Positions 17,373 to 25,478 of a DNA stretch of 64,000 bases are shown one piece after another (positions within the stretch are counted from its first letter, which is position 1; the number at the start of each line of letters is the position of its first letter). The notes under the pieces are model-generated. The model worked only from the letters and a program-made list of their open reading frames with translations. It was not told the origin of the DNA and made no database searches. The position numbers and the translations under genes were made by a program. This DNA is from Mesotoga infera (GTDB lineage: Bacteria > Thermotogota > Thermotogae > Petrotogales > Kosmotogaceae): positions 2,294,001 through 2,358,000 of the forward strand of contig NZ_LS974202.1 in NCBI RefSeq assembly GCF_900157305.1, in the 5' to 3' direction.

Positions 17373-18207
17373 AAGTGTTTTTAGAAAACTTGATGAACTC
17401 TCAAAGGTCGATGTGGTAAATCTCCTCAACGTTATTTTCGAAGATTATGCGCTGCGAATGCAGTGGAACCTTGAGAGCTTCGATCGCGATGTCCACGAGA
17501 ACAGTATCTCCATGTCCGATTCTTTCGTCATGGAAATGAAGGGTGAACCAGTCGGGATAGTTCTGCTCAGTTTTAGAGACAAGCGGGCCAGAATCGATCT
17601 CATGGGCGTTATACCCTCGTTCAGAAGAAGCGGCATCGGTTTTCAGATGGTAGATGAGTCGGTGAAGATCTGTAAATGGAAGGGCAGCGATAGTGTGGTG
17701 CTGGAGGTTCTCAAAAAGGATTCGAGAGCCATGGGCTTTTACAGGAAGTTCGGTTTTCGTGAGAGGAGGGACCTGATAACTTTCTTTCTCAGAAAATGCG
17801 GCAAAAACGGTTATACTCTTAAGAAAACCACGCCCGATGTAGTAATGGAAAAGGCTCTCTGTACTATGGGCAAATACGGAAGACAGCCTGAATGGCAGCG
17901 TGAGCCATCGAATTTTTCTCGCTTGGATTTATACAACTTCGACAGAATAGTTGATGAGAGCGAAAGAGAAATCGGATACTGTGTCTGGGGTCAGAAAGAG
18001 GATGTTATGTATATAGTTGACTGCGGTCCGTCGGAACGTGCCGATTTCCATGAAGTGCTTCAGGCTATCTGTGGCATAGCAAAAGGTAACGAACATCTTC
18101 TATTGTTCCCAACAGTTCCTGAAGAAGACGCGCTTTTCAAAGCCGCCGAAGAATTCGAACCGGAAATACTACTTGTTCAGACTGAGATGATTTATAAGCT
18201 TCATTAA
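17365..18207 (+). CDS. GNAT-family N-acetyltransferase
   Basis: A 280-residue protein. An N-terminal GNAT domain (about 1-150) shows motif A with the acetyl-CoA pyrophosphate loop RRSGIG (about 93-98) and the motif B helix RAMGFYRKFGFRERR. The remaining 130 residues (KKTTPDVVMEKALCTMGKYG and on) are a second, weaker GNAT-like half without a clear CoA loop, suggesting a tandem or two-domain member. The GTG start overlaps the upstream stop. The acyl acceptor cannot be inferred. Confidence 0.82.
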   Translation: MIESVFRKLDELSKVDVVNLLNVIFEDYALRMQWNLESFDRDVHENSISMSDSFVMEMKGEPVGIVLLSFRDKRARIDLMGVIPSFRRSGIGFQMVDESVKICKWKGSDSVVLEVLKKDSRAMGFYRKFGFRERRDLITFFLRKCGKNGYTLKKTTPDVVMEKALCTMGKYGRQPEWQREPSNFSRLDLYNFDRIVDESEREIGYCVWGQKEDVMYIVDCGPSERADFHEVLQAICGIAKGNEHLLLFPTVPEEDALFKAAEEFEPEILLVQTEMIYKLH

Positions 18208-18229
18208 AAACGGGGCTCAAAAGCCCCGT
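18205..18229 (-). terminator. Rho-independent terminator overlapping a stop codon
   Basis: An 8 bp GC-rich stem (18210-18217 with 18222-18229, loop of 4) is followed, on the minus strand, by a run of T (18209-18205). The stop codon of the minus-strand cNMP gene (18219-18217) lies inside the hairpin. On the plus strand the same stem follows the acetyltransferase stop, so it may serve both genes. Confidence 0.85.
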
Positions 18230-19296
18230 ATCGCTCTAAAATAGCCGAGCAGATATTCGAGTAATCTGAACCCCTCCTGGGGAAATTTGTCAATTAGGAT
18301 GTCTAAGAACTCTTCATCACTGAGAACCGCGAACCTTGAATTATCGCTGGCAACTACCGTGGTGTCCCAACTTCCTCCGGTGAATGCGTGGATCTCTCCA
18401 ACAGAATTGGGAGCGTCAATTGTGAAGAGTAGCGATGTCCTGCTTCGGTTTGTTTTTAGGAATTTTAGGCTACCTTCCAGAAGGAAGACCACGTTATTAG
18501 ACTTGTTGCCTTCTTCAAATATGACTGTATCGCCTCTCGCCCTGGAGGATCTGTCCAATAGGAGATCGGTAAAATGATTGAAGAAATCCTTACTATAACC
18601 CGGCCCTTTAGTTATAAGTCTGTAGGCGGTCTCGAAAAGTTCTAGATAACACACCATTTTTCGTGCAAGATTAGATAATTCGCTGCTGGATCCGCCCATA
18701 ATCTGAACGATGGCCTTGAGTGAGATTTCGACTTTCCGATTGCAGATACAGCTCACCGCATAAAAAATCGTCGCCGGCAAGGTTAGTGGTGAATTCTCGT
18801 AATGAGAAAGGTAGAATTTGAGAACCTCTTCGGCCTCCGCAAATTCACCCCTCTCTATGAGCTTTACTCCTTTACGATAAAGCGACTTTTCGCCGAAGAG
18901 AAGCGGAGGAAACTCGTCGAGCCATCTTTGTTTAGCCTCTATGAGCCCTTTCATGAAATCTTCGAAATCCATATCACTACAACTTTCACACGAAAATATT
19001 TCTTGGCGAACACTGTCGAAGACTCTTTTCAATCTTTCAGGTTTGGCTACCAGATATTCACCCAGTTCTTCCTTGTTTCCGACTAATACTGATGAATAAC
19101 CTATTGTGAAGAGGTCTCCACTGTGGCTACAACCTGATATAGTTATAGGATCGGCGAGTTCACCGGCCATGTATATCCTGTCGTTTACTCCTTCACTTCT
19201 AAGCAAAAGGCCGCCAGAAGAGACTATATAAAATTGATCAGGCTCTCGGCCGCTTTCGACGAGTCTGAGATCTCCCTCGAAAATCCTCTCTCTAAT
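18217..19296 (-). CDS. Double cyclic-nucleotide-binding-domain protein, unusual start
   Basis: The C-terminal part is a clear CNBD (RARGDTVIFEEGNKSNNVVF, then SVGEIHAFTGGSWDTTVVAS). A helical, TPR-like middle (about YRKGVKLIERGEFAEAEEVLKF) separates it from an N-terminal CNBD-like domain. The only standard start, TTG at 19206, has no ribosome site and cuts through that N-terminal domain. The same frame continues upstream as FEGDLRLVESGREPDQFYI, typical CNBD strand sequence, until a TGA at 19304-19302. No ATG, GTG or TTG lies in this extension. I therefore place the start at ATT 19296, about 10 bases from AAAGGTG, giving about 359 residues; a frameshift is the alternative. There is no DNA-binding domain. 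It lies 19 bp downstream of ackA. Confidence 0.7.
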   Translation of the reverse strand: MRERIFEGDLRLVESGREPDQFYIVSSGGLLLRSEGVNDRIYMAGELADPITISGCSHSGDLFTIGYSSVLVGNKEELGEYLVAKPERLKRVFDSVRQEIFSCESCSDMDFEDFMKGLIEAKQRWLDEFPPLLFGEKSLYRKGVKLIERGEFAEAEEVLKFYLSHYENSPLTLPATIFYAVSCICNRKVEISLKAIVQIMGGSSSELSNLARKMVCYLELFETAYRLITKGPGYSKDFFNHFTDLLLDRSSRARGDTVIFEEGNKSNNVVFLLEGSLKFLKTNRSRTSLLFTIDAPNSVGEIHAFTGGSWDTTVVASDNSRFAVLSDEEFLDILIDKFPQEGFRLLEYLLGYFRAIRGF

Positions 19297-19315
19297 TTCC
19301 CTTCAGCACCTTTCC

Positions 19316-20545
19316 TCAGTCTTCCCAGAGCTTCAGCTCTTTCAGACCTTTTTTCACTATCTCGCTAGTGTCTCTTGCTATGACCAGTTCTTCGTTGGTA
19401 GGTACCACCAGTACCTTGACCTTAGATTGAGGCGTGGAGATAATGATTTCACATCCTTTGCAGTTATTCTTCTCTCTGTCGAGTTCTATACCTAAGTAGT
19501 TGAGATATTTATTCACCACATTTTCTCTAAGGAAGGGGCTGTTTTCTCCGACTCCGGCGGTGAAGGCTATAGCATCGACGCCGTTCATCGCAGCGGCGTA
19601 TGCACCTATGTATTTTGCCAATCTGTACTCATAGATATTGTGTGCACGCATACAAAGGGGATCTTTTTTTGCCGCTCTCTCTTCGATATCCCTCATATCT
19701 ACGAACTGATGATCAGTAAGACCGAACATGCCGCTCTCTTTGTTTAGAAGATTGTTAACCTCTCCGGCCGTAAAGCCCTCCTGTTCTTGCAAAAAAGGAA
19801 CGATGGCCGGATCGACATCGCCCGAGCGCGTCCCCATAACAAGACCCTCAAGAGGTGTAAAACCCATAGATGTATCAACCGATCTTCCATACTTAACGGC
19901 TGCGACCGATGCGCCATTACCTATGTGAGCTGTGATTATCTTCAATTCTTTTATTGGTTTTCCGAGTATATTCGCCACCCGGTTGGCAACATACCTGTGG
20001 CTGGTTCCATGGAAGCCGTATCTGCGAATTTTGTATTTTCTATAAAGCGAGTAGGGAATAGCGTACAAGTAAGCTGTTTCCGTCATCGACTGGTGGAAGG
20101 CCGTATCGAAGACACCTACATGCGGAACCGAAGGTAGAATCTTCTTGGCGGCTATTATTCCTTCGATGTTAGCCGGATTGTGGAGAGGAGCCAGAAAGTT
20201 ATTGGCCTCTACCTCTCGTATAACTTCATCGTCGAGAAGAACCGAAGAAGCAAACCTTTCTCCTCCATGAACGACTCTGTGGCCTACGGCCTCGATTTCG
20301 TTGATATTTTTAACAACGCCTGTCTTTTCATCCTGAAGAGCATCGATAATCAACGCCAACCCTTCGGTATGATCGGCGATATCTTTAGTGAATTCAAACT
20401 TCTCTTCGCCTCTTTTATGTGTGAGCTTCGAGCCGGAAATTCCTATTCTCTCTAGTAAACCCTTTGCAAGAACACTCTCACTGTCGGCATCAAGCAACTG
20501 GTACTTGATAGAAGAAGAACCGCAGTTGATAACAAGAATCTTCAT
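19316..20545 (-). CDS. ackA: Acetate kinase
   Basis: The enzyme makes ATP from acetyl phosphate and ADP, the last step of acetate fermentation. The start is ATG 20545, with GGAGGTG upstream, giving 409 residues (family about 400); an in-frame upstream ATG lacks a site and lies in the previous gene. Conserved segments are NCGSSSIKY (7-15), RYGFHGTSHRYV, AHIGNGAS, DTSMGFTPLEGLVMGTRSGD and FTAGVGENS, plus the C-terminal PTNEELVIA. It lies 14 bp after fba, so glycolysis and acetate formation genes are co-transcribed. Confidence 0.96.
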   Translation of the reverse strand: MKILVINCGSSSIKYQLLDADSESVLAKGLLERIGISGSKLTHKRGEEKFEFTKDIADHTEGLALIIDALQDEKTGVVKNINEIEAVGHRVVHGGERFASSVLLDDEVIREVEANNFLAPLHNPANIEGIIAAKKILPSVPHVGVFDTAFHQSMTETAYLYAIPYSLYRKYKIRRYGFHGTSHRYVANRVANILGKPIKELKIITAHIGNGASVAAVKYGRSVDTSMGFTPLEGLVMGTRSGDVDPAIVPFLQEQEGFTAGEVNNLLNKESGMFGLTDHQFVDMRDIEERAAKKDPLCMRAHNIYEYRLAKYIGAYAAAMNGVDAIAFTAGVGENSPFLRENVVNKYLNYLGIELDREKNNCKGCEIIISTPQSKVKVLVVPTNEELVIARDTSEIVKKGLKELKLWED

Positions 20546-20559
20546 CCAGACACCTCCAT

Positions 20560-21504
20560 CTATGCTTTGTTTGAACAACCAAGAAGTCTAAGTCTTTCTC
20601 TGATTATGTTCTTAACTAGCTCCTTTGGTGTCTTGAAGTATTTTCTCGGATCGAACTCTCCAGGATTGTTGGCCAGGTACTCCCTCAAGGAGGCTATGAA
20701 GGCCATTCTGAGATCGGTATCTGTATTGACTTTGTTTATACCGTACTTGACCGACTCAGTAAGGATGTCCGAAGGCACGCCTTTGGCTCCCCTGAAATCG
20801 GCTCCGTACTTTTCAGCGAGCTTCTTGACCTCTTCAGGAACACTAGAGGCACCATGAAGAACCAGCGGAAGCCCGGTGAGTTCTTTGACTTTTTTAAGTC
20901 TATTGAAATCCAGTTTCGCTTCTCCCTTAAACTTGAAGGCTCCATGGCTAGTACCTATCGCAGGGGCGAGGAAATCCACTCCAGTTTCCTCAACGAACTG
21001 TTTTGCCTCGTTCGGGTCAACTAGAGCCGCTTCGTGCGATTGGACCATCACATTGTCCTCTATTCCCACTAGTCTTCCGAGTTCAGCTTCTACGGATACT
21101 CCTACACTGTGAGCTATCTCGACCATTTTTTTCGTTTCTTCTATATTTTTCTCGAACGGATATTCAGAAGCATCTATCATTATCGAAGAGTAACCAGCCT
21201 TGATGGCTGCCATAAGTATTTTGAAGCTCTTACCGTGGTCTACGTGTAGAGAAACCGGGATATCTGTATTGTCTGCGAAGGCCCTCACCATTGAAACGAA
21301 AAGGCTTGCTCCACGCTGTACATCGCCATCGCCTGCGTACTTAATTGCCCCTTCGGACGTCTCTATTATTACCGGGGAGTTCTCTTCTACTCCAGCCTCT
21401 ATGATGGCCTGAAGGAATTCAAGATTGTTGATGTTCAACGCCGGTACGGCGTAGTAACCTTTGTTCGCCTTGTCAAGAATATCCTTTGTGTTAACGTATG
21501 GCAT
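20560..21504 (-). CDS. fba: Class II fructose-bisphosphate aldolase
   Basis: A zinc-dependent aldolase that splits fructose 1,6-bisphosphate. The start is ATG 21504 after GGAGGGAG, giving 314 residues. The catalytic Asp89 and zinc ligand His90 lie in HVDHGK. Further ligands His187 (GTSHG) and His217 (LVLHGAS) and the phosphate-binding GAS and NVNTD-type segments (INKVNTDTDLR) are present. The gene appears to be the first of the fba-ackA-cNMP operon, with a -10 box inside the end of dprA. Confidence 0.95.
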   Translation of the reverse strand: MPYVNTKDILDKANKGYYAVPALNINNLEFLQAIIEAGVEENSPVIIETSEGAIKYAGDGDVQRGASLFVSMVRAFADNTDIPVSLHVDHGKSFKILMAAIKAGYSSIMIDASEYPFEKNIEETKKMVEIAHSVGVSVEAELGRLVGIEDNVMVQSHEAALVDPNEAKQFVEETGVDFLAPAIGTSHGAFKFKGEAKLDFNRLKKVKELTGLPLVLHGASSVPEEVKKLAEKYGADFRGAKGVPSDILTESVKYGINKVNTDTDLRMAFIASLREYLANNPGEFDPRKYFKTPKELVKNIIRERLRLLGCSNKA

Positions 21505-21547
21505 TAACTCTCCCTCCAATCCTTTTGTTTAAGTGCTTTTCGAAACG

Positions 21548-21553
21548 ATTATA
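21548..21553 (-). promoter_or_regulatory. Likely -10 box of the fba-ackA operon
   Basis: A perfect TATAAT lies on the minus strand 44 bp before the fba start. The -35 region (TGAATG at 21576-21571, 17 bp spacer) is weak. Confidence 0.5.
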
Positions 21554-21583
21554 CCACCACATCAACCGACCATTCAGAGGTTT

Positions 21584-22612
21584 TTAGCTTCTGTTCCAGC
21601 GCCCGTTTTCTTCGTAAACAAGCCCTTCAAGCTGTAGTTGAGTTAGCTCAACCATCAGCTCGTTGCTCGACTTGCCGCTTGCCAGAAGGATCTCTCCGAA
21701 AGTCATCGGACCGTTCCCCAGACATTCGTAAACGGGCGAGTCGATCTTTCGCTTTTCGCTTTCTCTTCGTCCTTCTCTCGTGAGCCAGGGAAACTCCTCG
21801 AGTATATCTTCGTATTCAGTGATCAACTTCGCTCCGTTCTTGAGAAGCCAGTTGGTACCCTTCGAATTCTCTCTGTAGATATCTCCCGGCAACGCGAAGA
21901 CATCTCTCCCGTTTTCCAGGGCTAGGCGGGCAGTTATCAGCGAGCCACTCCTCAATCCGGCCTGGACTACGAAAACGGCCTTTGAAAGACCGGCGATAAT
22001 TCTGTTCCGTCTGGGGAAATTCTGTTTAAGCGGGGGAGTTCCTGGCAGGAACTCCGATACGATACAGCCACAGGCGCGCACCTTATCTATCAAAGTTCTA
22101 TTAGATGCTGGATAGACGATATCTATCCCGGTACCCTGTACTCCTATCGTAACACCGCCAGCTTCCAGGGCACCTTCGTGTGCCTGGGCATCTATTCCAA
22201 CAGCCAGACCGCTTACGATGGCTACTCCAGAATCAGAGAGCGATCTGGAAAAGTCTCTGGCGACTCTCAAACCATAGCCATCGGCTTTTCTTGAGCCCAC
22301 AACCGCCAATGTTGATTCGTTTTTAAGCATTTCTTTGTCTCCATGGTAGAAGATAACCGGTGGTGGGTCATACAGATTTCTAAGGCTTTCTGGGTACTCT
22401 TCGTCTTTATAGATAAGAAAAGCCTTATGAGAAGAAAGAACCTTCACAATCTCCGCAAAGGTTCTCCTTATACGTTTCAAAGCCAACGGGTTTAGCGGCG
22501 CCTCCGAAATCATTAGCGAAGTCGATGAATAACCCTCCTCGCACAAAATTCGCATCTGCTCTACTGAAAGATCTCCCGAAAGGGCGATGGCCGCGTACTC
22601 TATCCTGTCCAT
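21584..22612 (-). CDS. dprA: DNA processing protein DprA
   Basis: DprA loads RecA onto incoming single-stranded DNA during natural transformation. The 342-residue protein has a helical N-terminal domain and a Rossmann-like core with GSRKADGYG, SGLAVGIDAQAHEGAL, QGTGIDIVYP, FPRRNRIIAGLS and GSLITARLALENGRDVFALPG, all signature DprA blocks. A small C-terminal winged-helix-like domain (about 285-342) follows. It lies 6 bp after hslU, at the end of the minus-strand housekeeping run. Confidence 0.95.
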   Translation of the reverse strand: MDRIEYAAIALSGDLSVEQMRILCEEGYSSTSLMISEAPLNPLALKRIRRTFAEIVKVLSSHKAFLIYKDEEYPESLRNLYDPPPVIFYHGDKEMLKNESTLAVVGSRKADGYGLRVARDFSRSLSDSGVAIVSGLAVGIDAQAHEGALEAGGVTIGVQGTGIDIVYPASNRTLIDKVRACGCIVSEFLPGTPPLKQNFPRRNRIIAGLSKAVFVVQAGLRSGSLITARLALENGRDVFALPGDIYRENSKGTNWLLKNGAKLITEYEDILEEFPWLTREGRRESEKRKIDSPVYECLGNGPMTFGEILLASGKSSNELMVELTQLQLEGLVYEENGRWNRS

Positions 22613-22618
22613 TTTCGA

Positions 22619-24007
22619 TCAGAGTATAAATGCGCTGAGGTCTTCATCGGCCGCTATACTGCCGATTTTGGAATCTACATAATTCCTGTCGATGACTATA
22701 TCGACCGCAATCTCGGGTGCCTGGAAGGAAACCTCTTCGAGGACCTTCTCGACGACCGTGTATAGCCTTCTCGCACCTATGTTTTCTATCCTCTCGTTAA
22801 GGTTGTGCGAAACTCTAGCCAGCTCTTTCAAGCCGTCCTCGCTGAAAGTGATCTTCACACCTTCGGTATCGAGCAGTGCTGCGTACTGTCTGGTTATAGC
22901 GTTCTTGGGTTCGGTGAGTATCCTCAAAAAATCCTCCTCGGTCAGAGGACTCAATTCTACCCTTATGGGAAACCTTCCCTGAAACTCGGGTATTAGATCC
23001 GAGGGTTTAGCCATGTGGAAGGCACCGGCAGCAATGAAGAGAATGTAATCCGTCCTGACCTGACCGTATTTGGTCGTAACGGTCGTTCCTTCGATTATCG
23101 GAAGAAGATCTCTCTGTACACCCTCTCTGGACACATCTGGACCATGGCTGCCGCTTCTGAAAGAGATCTTATCTATCTCATCTATGAAGACTATACCGCG
23201 ATTTTGAACTCTCTCAATCGCTTCGGACACAACTTTATCCATGTCCAGCAGCTTTTCCGATTCAACCGGGAGCAAGGCTCTTCTAGCGTCGCCTATCCTC
23301 ATTTTCTTCCTCTTCACTTTCTTTGGAACCATGCCCCCCAGGACGCCTGACATATCTATACCCATATCCTCCATTCCGGGTATCATTATCATTGGCTGGC
23401 TGTGGTCCTCCAATTCGATCTCAATATCTAAGTCTTCCAGATCGCCGGAACGAAGGCGCTCTCTGTACTCCTCTCTCCTGTTTCTTATTCTTTCGATCTC
23501 TTCCTGACTGGGTCTGCTCTGCTGCGTACCTTGGAAAAGCTCGAAGATGTTCTTCGGGCCGTTGGCTTTAGACTGACCTCCAAGCACCAGTGATTCCAGT
23601 ATTCTCTCTTCTACCTGGAAGGAGGCTTTCCCTTCGACTTCCTGTATCTTCTCCTGCTTCACCATATTTATACCGACATCGACCAGTTCGCGTATTATCG
23701 ATTCAACGTTTTTACCTACGTATCCAACCTCGGTGAATCTAGTGGCTTCGACCTTAACGAAGGGTGATCCCGTTAGCTCTGCCAGTCTTCTTGCTATTTC
23801 AGTCTTTCCAACACCGGTAGGCCCCATCATCAGTATGTTTTTGGGTATGACGTCTTTCTTCATCTCCTCGGGCAATCGCTGACGACGTATTCTGTTGCGC
23901 ATGGCCACTGCCACAGCCCTCTTGGCCACTTGCTGTCCTATTATGTATTTATCCAGTTCTTCAACTATCCTTCTCGGTGTAAGGAGGTCGAGTTCCTCTC
24001 TTGTCAC
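22619..24007 (-). CDS. hslU: HslU ATPase subunit of the HslUV protease
   Basis: This AAA+ unfoldase feeds substrates into HslV. In 462 residues it has the N-terminal [17 protein letters not shown], Walker A GPTGVGKT at 62-69, an inserted I-domain (about 110-240, with [17 protein letters not shown]), Walker B FIDEIDK, sensor [18 protein letters not shown] and a C-terminal [10 protein letters not shown] block. The GTG start overlaps the hslV stop by four bases (GTGA), the usual coupled arrangement. Confidence 0.96.
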   Translation of the reverse strand: MTREELDLLTPRRIVEELDKYIIGQQVAKRAVAVAMRNRIRRQRLPEEMKKDVIPKNILMMGPTGVGKTEIARRLAELTGSPFVKVEATRFTEVGYVGKNVESIIRELVDVGINMVKQEKIQEVEGKASFQVEERILESLVLGGQSKANGPKNIFELFQGTQQSRPSQEEIERIRNRREEYRERLRSGDLEDLDIEIELEDHSQPMIMIPGMEDMGIDMSGVLGGMVPKKVKRKKMRIGDARRALLPVESEKLLDMDKVVSEAIERVQNRGIVFIDEIDKISFRSGSHGPDVSREGVQRDLLPIIEGTTVTTKYGQVRTDYILFIAAGAFHMAKPSDLIPEFQGRFPIRVELSPLTEEDFLRILTEPKNAITRQYAALLDTEGVKITFSEDGLKELARVSHNLNERIENIGARRLYTVVEKVLEEVSFQAPEIAVDIVIDRNYVDSKIGSIAADEDLSAFIL

Positions 24008-24552
24008 TTACCATCACCTCCGAGAGTTTCTACTGTGAAATTAGAGTTGGTGTATATGCATATCTCACTTGCGATAGTCATTGCCTGAACGGCTATCATC
24101 TCTGCATCGAGGTTAGTATTTCGCATAAGAGCGCGGGCGGCGGAGAGTGCGTAAGAGCCGCCCGAACCTATCGCCAGAATCTCTTCGTCGGGCTCGATGA
24201 CTTCGCCGTTACCCGAAACCAGAAGAATCGTTTCGTTATCTGCAACAAGGAGAAGCGCCTGCAGGTTTCTAAGGATCTTGTTGGTCCGCCATTCTTTGGC
24301 TAGATTTACCGCCGCTCTCCTCAGGCTTGAGTTGCTCTCCTTGAACTTCTCTTCAAATTTCTCGAAGAGTGTCATAGCATCGGCGACAGAACCGGCAAAG
24401 CCTGCGAGAACTCTTCCATCTCCCAACTTACGAACCTTACGGGCTGTACCTTTCATGATGGTTTCACCCAGAGTGATCTGTCCATCACCTGCCATTACAG
24501 TTTTACCGTTCTTTCTAAGTACCAGTATAGTCGTTCCATGCATTTCAATCAT
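24004..24552 (-). CDS. hslV: HslV peptidase subunit of the HslUV protease
   Basis: A threonine protease of the proteasome beta-subunit fold. The start is ATG 24552, eight bases after GGAGG; a GTG at 24561 is part of that site. The predicted precursor begins MIEMHG-TT, so autocatalytic removal of six residues exposes Thr7 as nucleophile, as in the MxFHG-TT N-terminus I recall for Thermotoga Hsl[15 protein letters not shown] and [14 protein letters not shown] are conserved. It overlaps hslU and lies 5 bp after ddl. Confidence 0.95.
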   Translation of the reverse strand: MIEMHGTTILVLRKNGKTVMAGDGQITLGETIMKGTARKVRKLGDGRVLAGFAGSVADAMTLFEKFEEKFKESNSSLRRAAVNLAKEWRTNKILRNLQALLLVADNETILLVSGNGEVIEPDEEILAIGSGGSYALSAARALMRNTNLDAEMIAVQAMTIASEICIYTNSNFTVETLGGDGK

Positions 24553-24557
24553 CTCTA

Positions 24558-25472
24558 TCACCTCCGGTTCCTACGGCCAGCCGCCTCAACGATCGCACCT
24601 ATAGTCTTATCGAAAGAGAGGCCCATGGCCCTGGCCGACATCGGAAGATCGCTCAGATCGGTGAGCCCGGGTATAGTGTTCACCTCTAAAAAGTAGAACC
24701 TGTCCCCTTTCACGATTCCATCTATCCGGGCCATATCCCTACAGCCCAGAGAACGGTATATATTCAAGGCATCGCTTTTTATCTGTGATTCGATTGTGAT
24801 ATCCAGAGGAGCAGGAACTATAAAATCGGTCATCCCCGCCGTGTATTTGGCTTCATAGTCGTAGAATCTCTTCTTCGGCCTTATCTCAAGTATTGGAAGA
24901 ACCACAGGTCCTGTCTCAAAGTCGATTATCGAGACCGTCACTTCCCGGCCTGCTATATACTCTTCAATGAGAATCGCGTCGTACTCCTCAATCAAGCGGG
25001 AAGCTTCCCCCATGAGTGCTTGCAAGTCGTCACAAATCATCACACCAATGCTTGAACCTTCGCGCGTTGGCTTAAGAACACAGGGAAAGATTTCCCAGCC
25101 TGCGATATCCTCTAGAGTGGTTATCTTTTTCCACTCGGGAAGATACACTATTCCCTGCATCAATCTATAGGTCATCTCCTTGTCGAAACAGATGGCACTT
25201 GCTTCGGAGTCTGAACCGGTGTAAGTAAATCCGGCCAGTTCCAGCAGACCCTGTACCGTTCCGTCCTCTCCGAACTTTCCGTGGAGTGCCAGAAAGAAAA
25301 GATCAGCGTCAATATTCAGCAGTTTTTCGATGTTCGATCTTTTAAGGTCTAAAGGAACGACTTCGCTGCCTCTCTTTTCGAGAGAAGCGATTACGTTATA
25401 ACCGCTCTTTATCGAAATCTCTCGTTCGTGAGAAAGACCCCCGTAAACCACAGCTATCCTTTCTCTCTCCAT
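24558..25472 (-). CDS. ddl: D-alanine--D-alanine ligase
   Basis: An ATP-grasp ligase that forms D-Ala-D-Ala for peptidoglycan. In 304 residues it has [14 protein letters not shown] (about 11-24), [18 protein letters not shown], the ATP-grasp segment [29 protein letters not shown] and the Mg2+ site [11 protein letters not shown]. The ATG start follows AGGAG. It is in the same run as alr, which supplies D-alanine. Confidence 0.95.
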   Translation of the reverse strand: MERERIAVVYGGLSHEREISIKSGYNVIASLEKRGSEVVPLDLKRSNIEKLLNIDADLFFLALHGKFGEDGTVQGLLELAGFTYTGSDSEASAICFDKEMTYRLMQGIVYLPEWKKITTLEDIAGWEIFPCVLKPTREGSSIGVMICDDLQALMGEASRLIEEYDAILIEEYIAGREVTVSIIDFETGPVVLPILEIRPKKRFYDYEAKYTAGMTDFIVPAPLDITIESQIKSDALNIYRSLGCRDMARIDGIVKGDRFYFLEVNTIPGLTDLSDLPMSARAMGLSFDKTIGAIVEAAGRRNRR

Positions 25473-25478
25473 GTTCGA

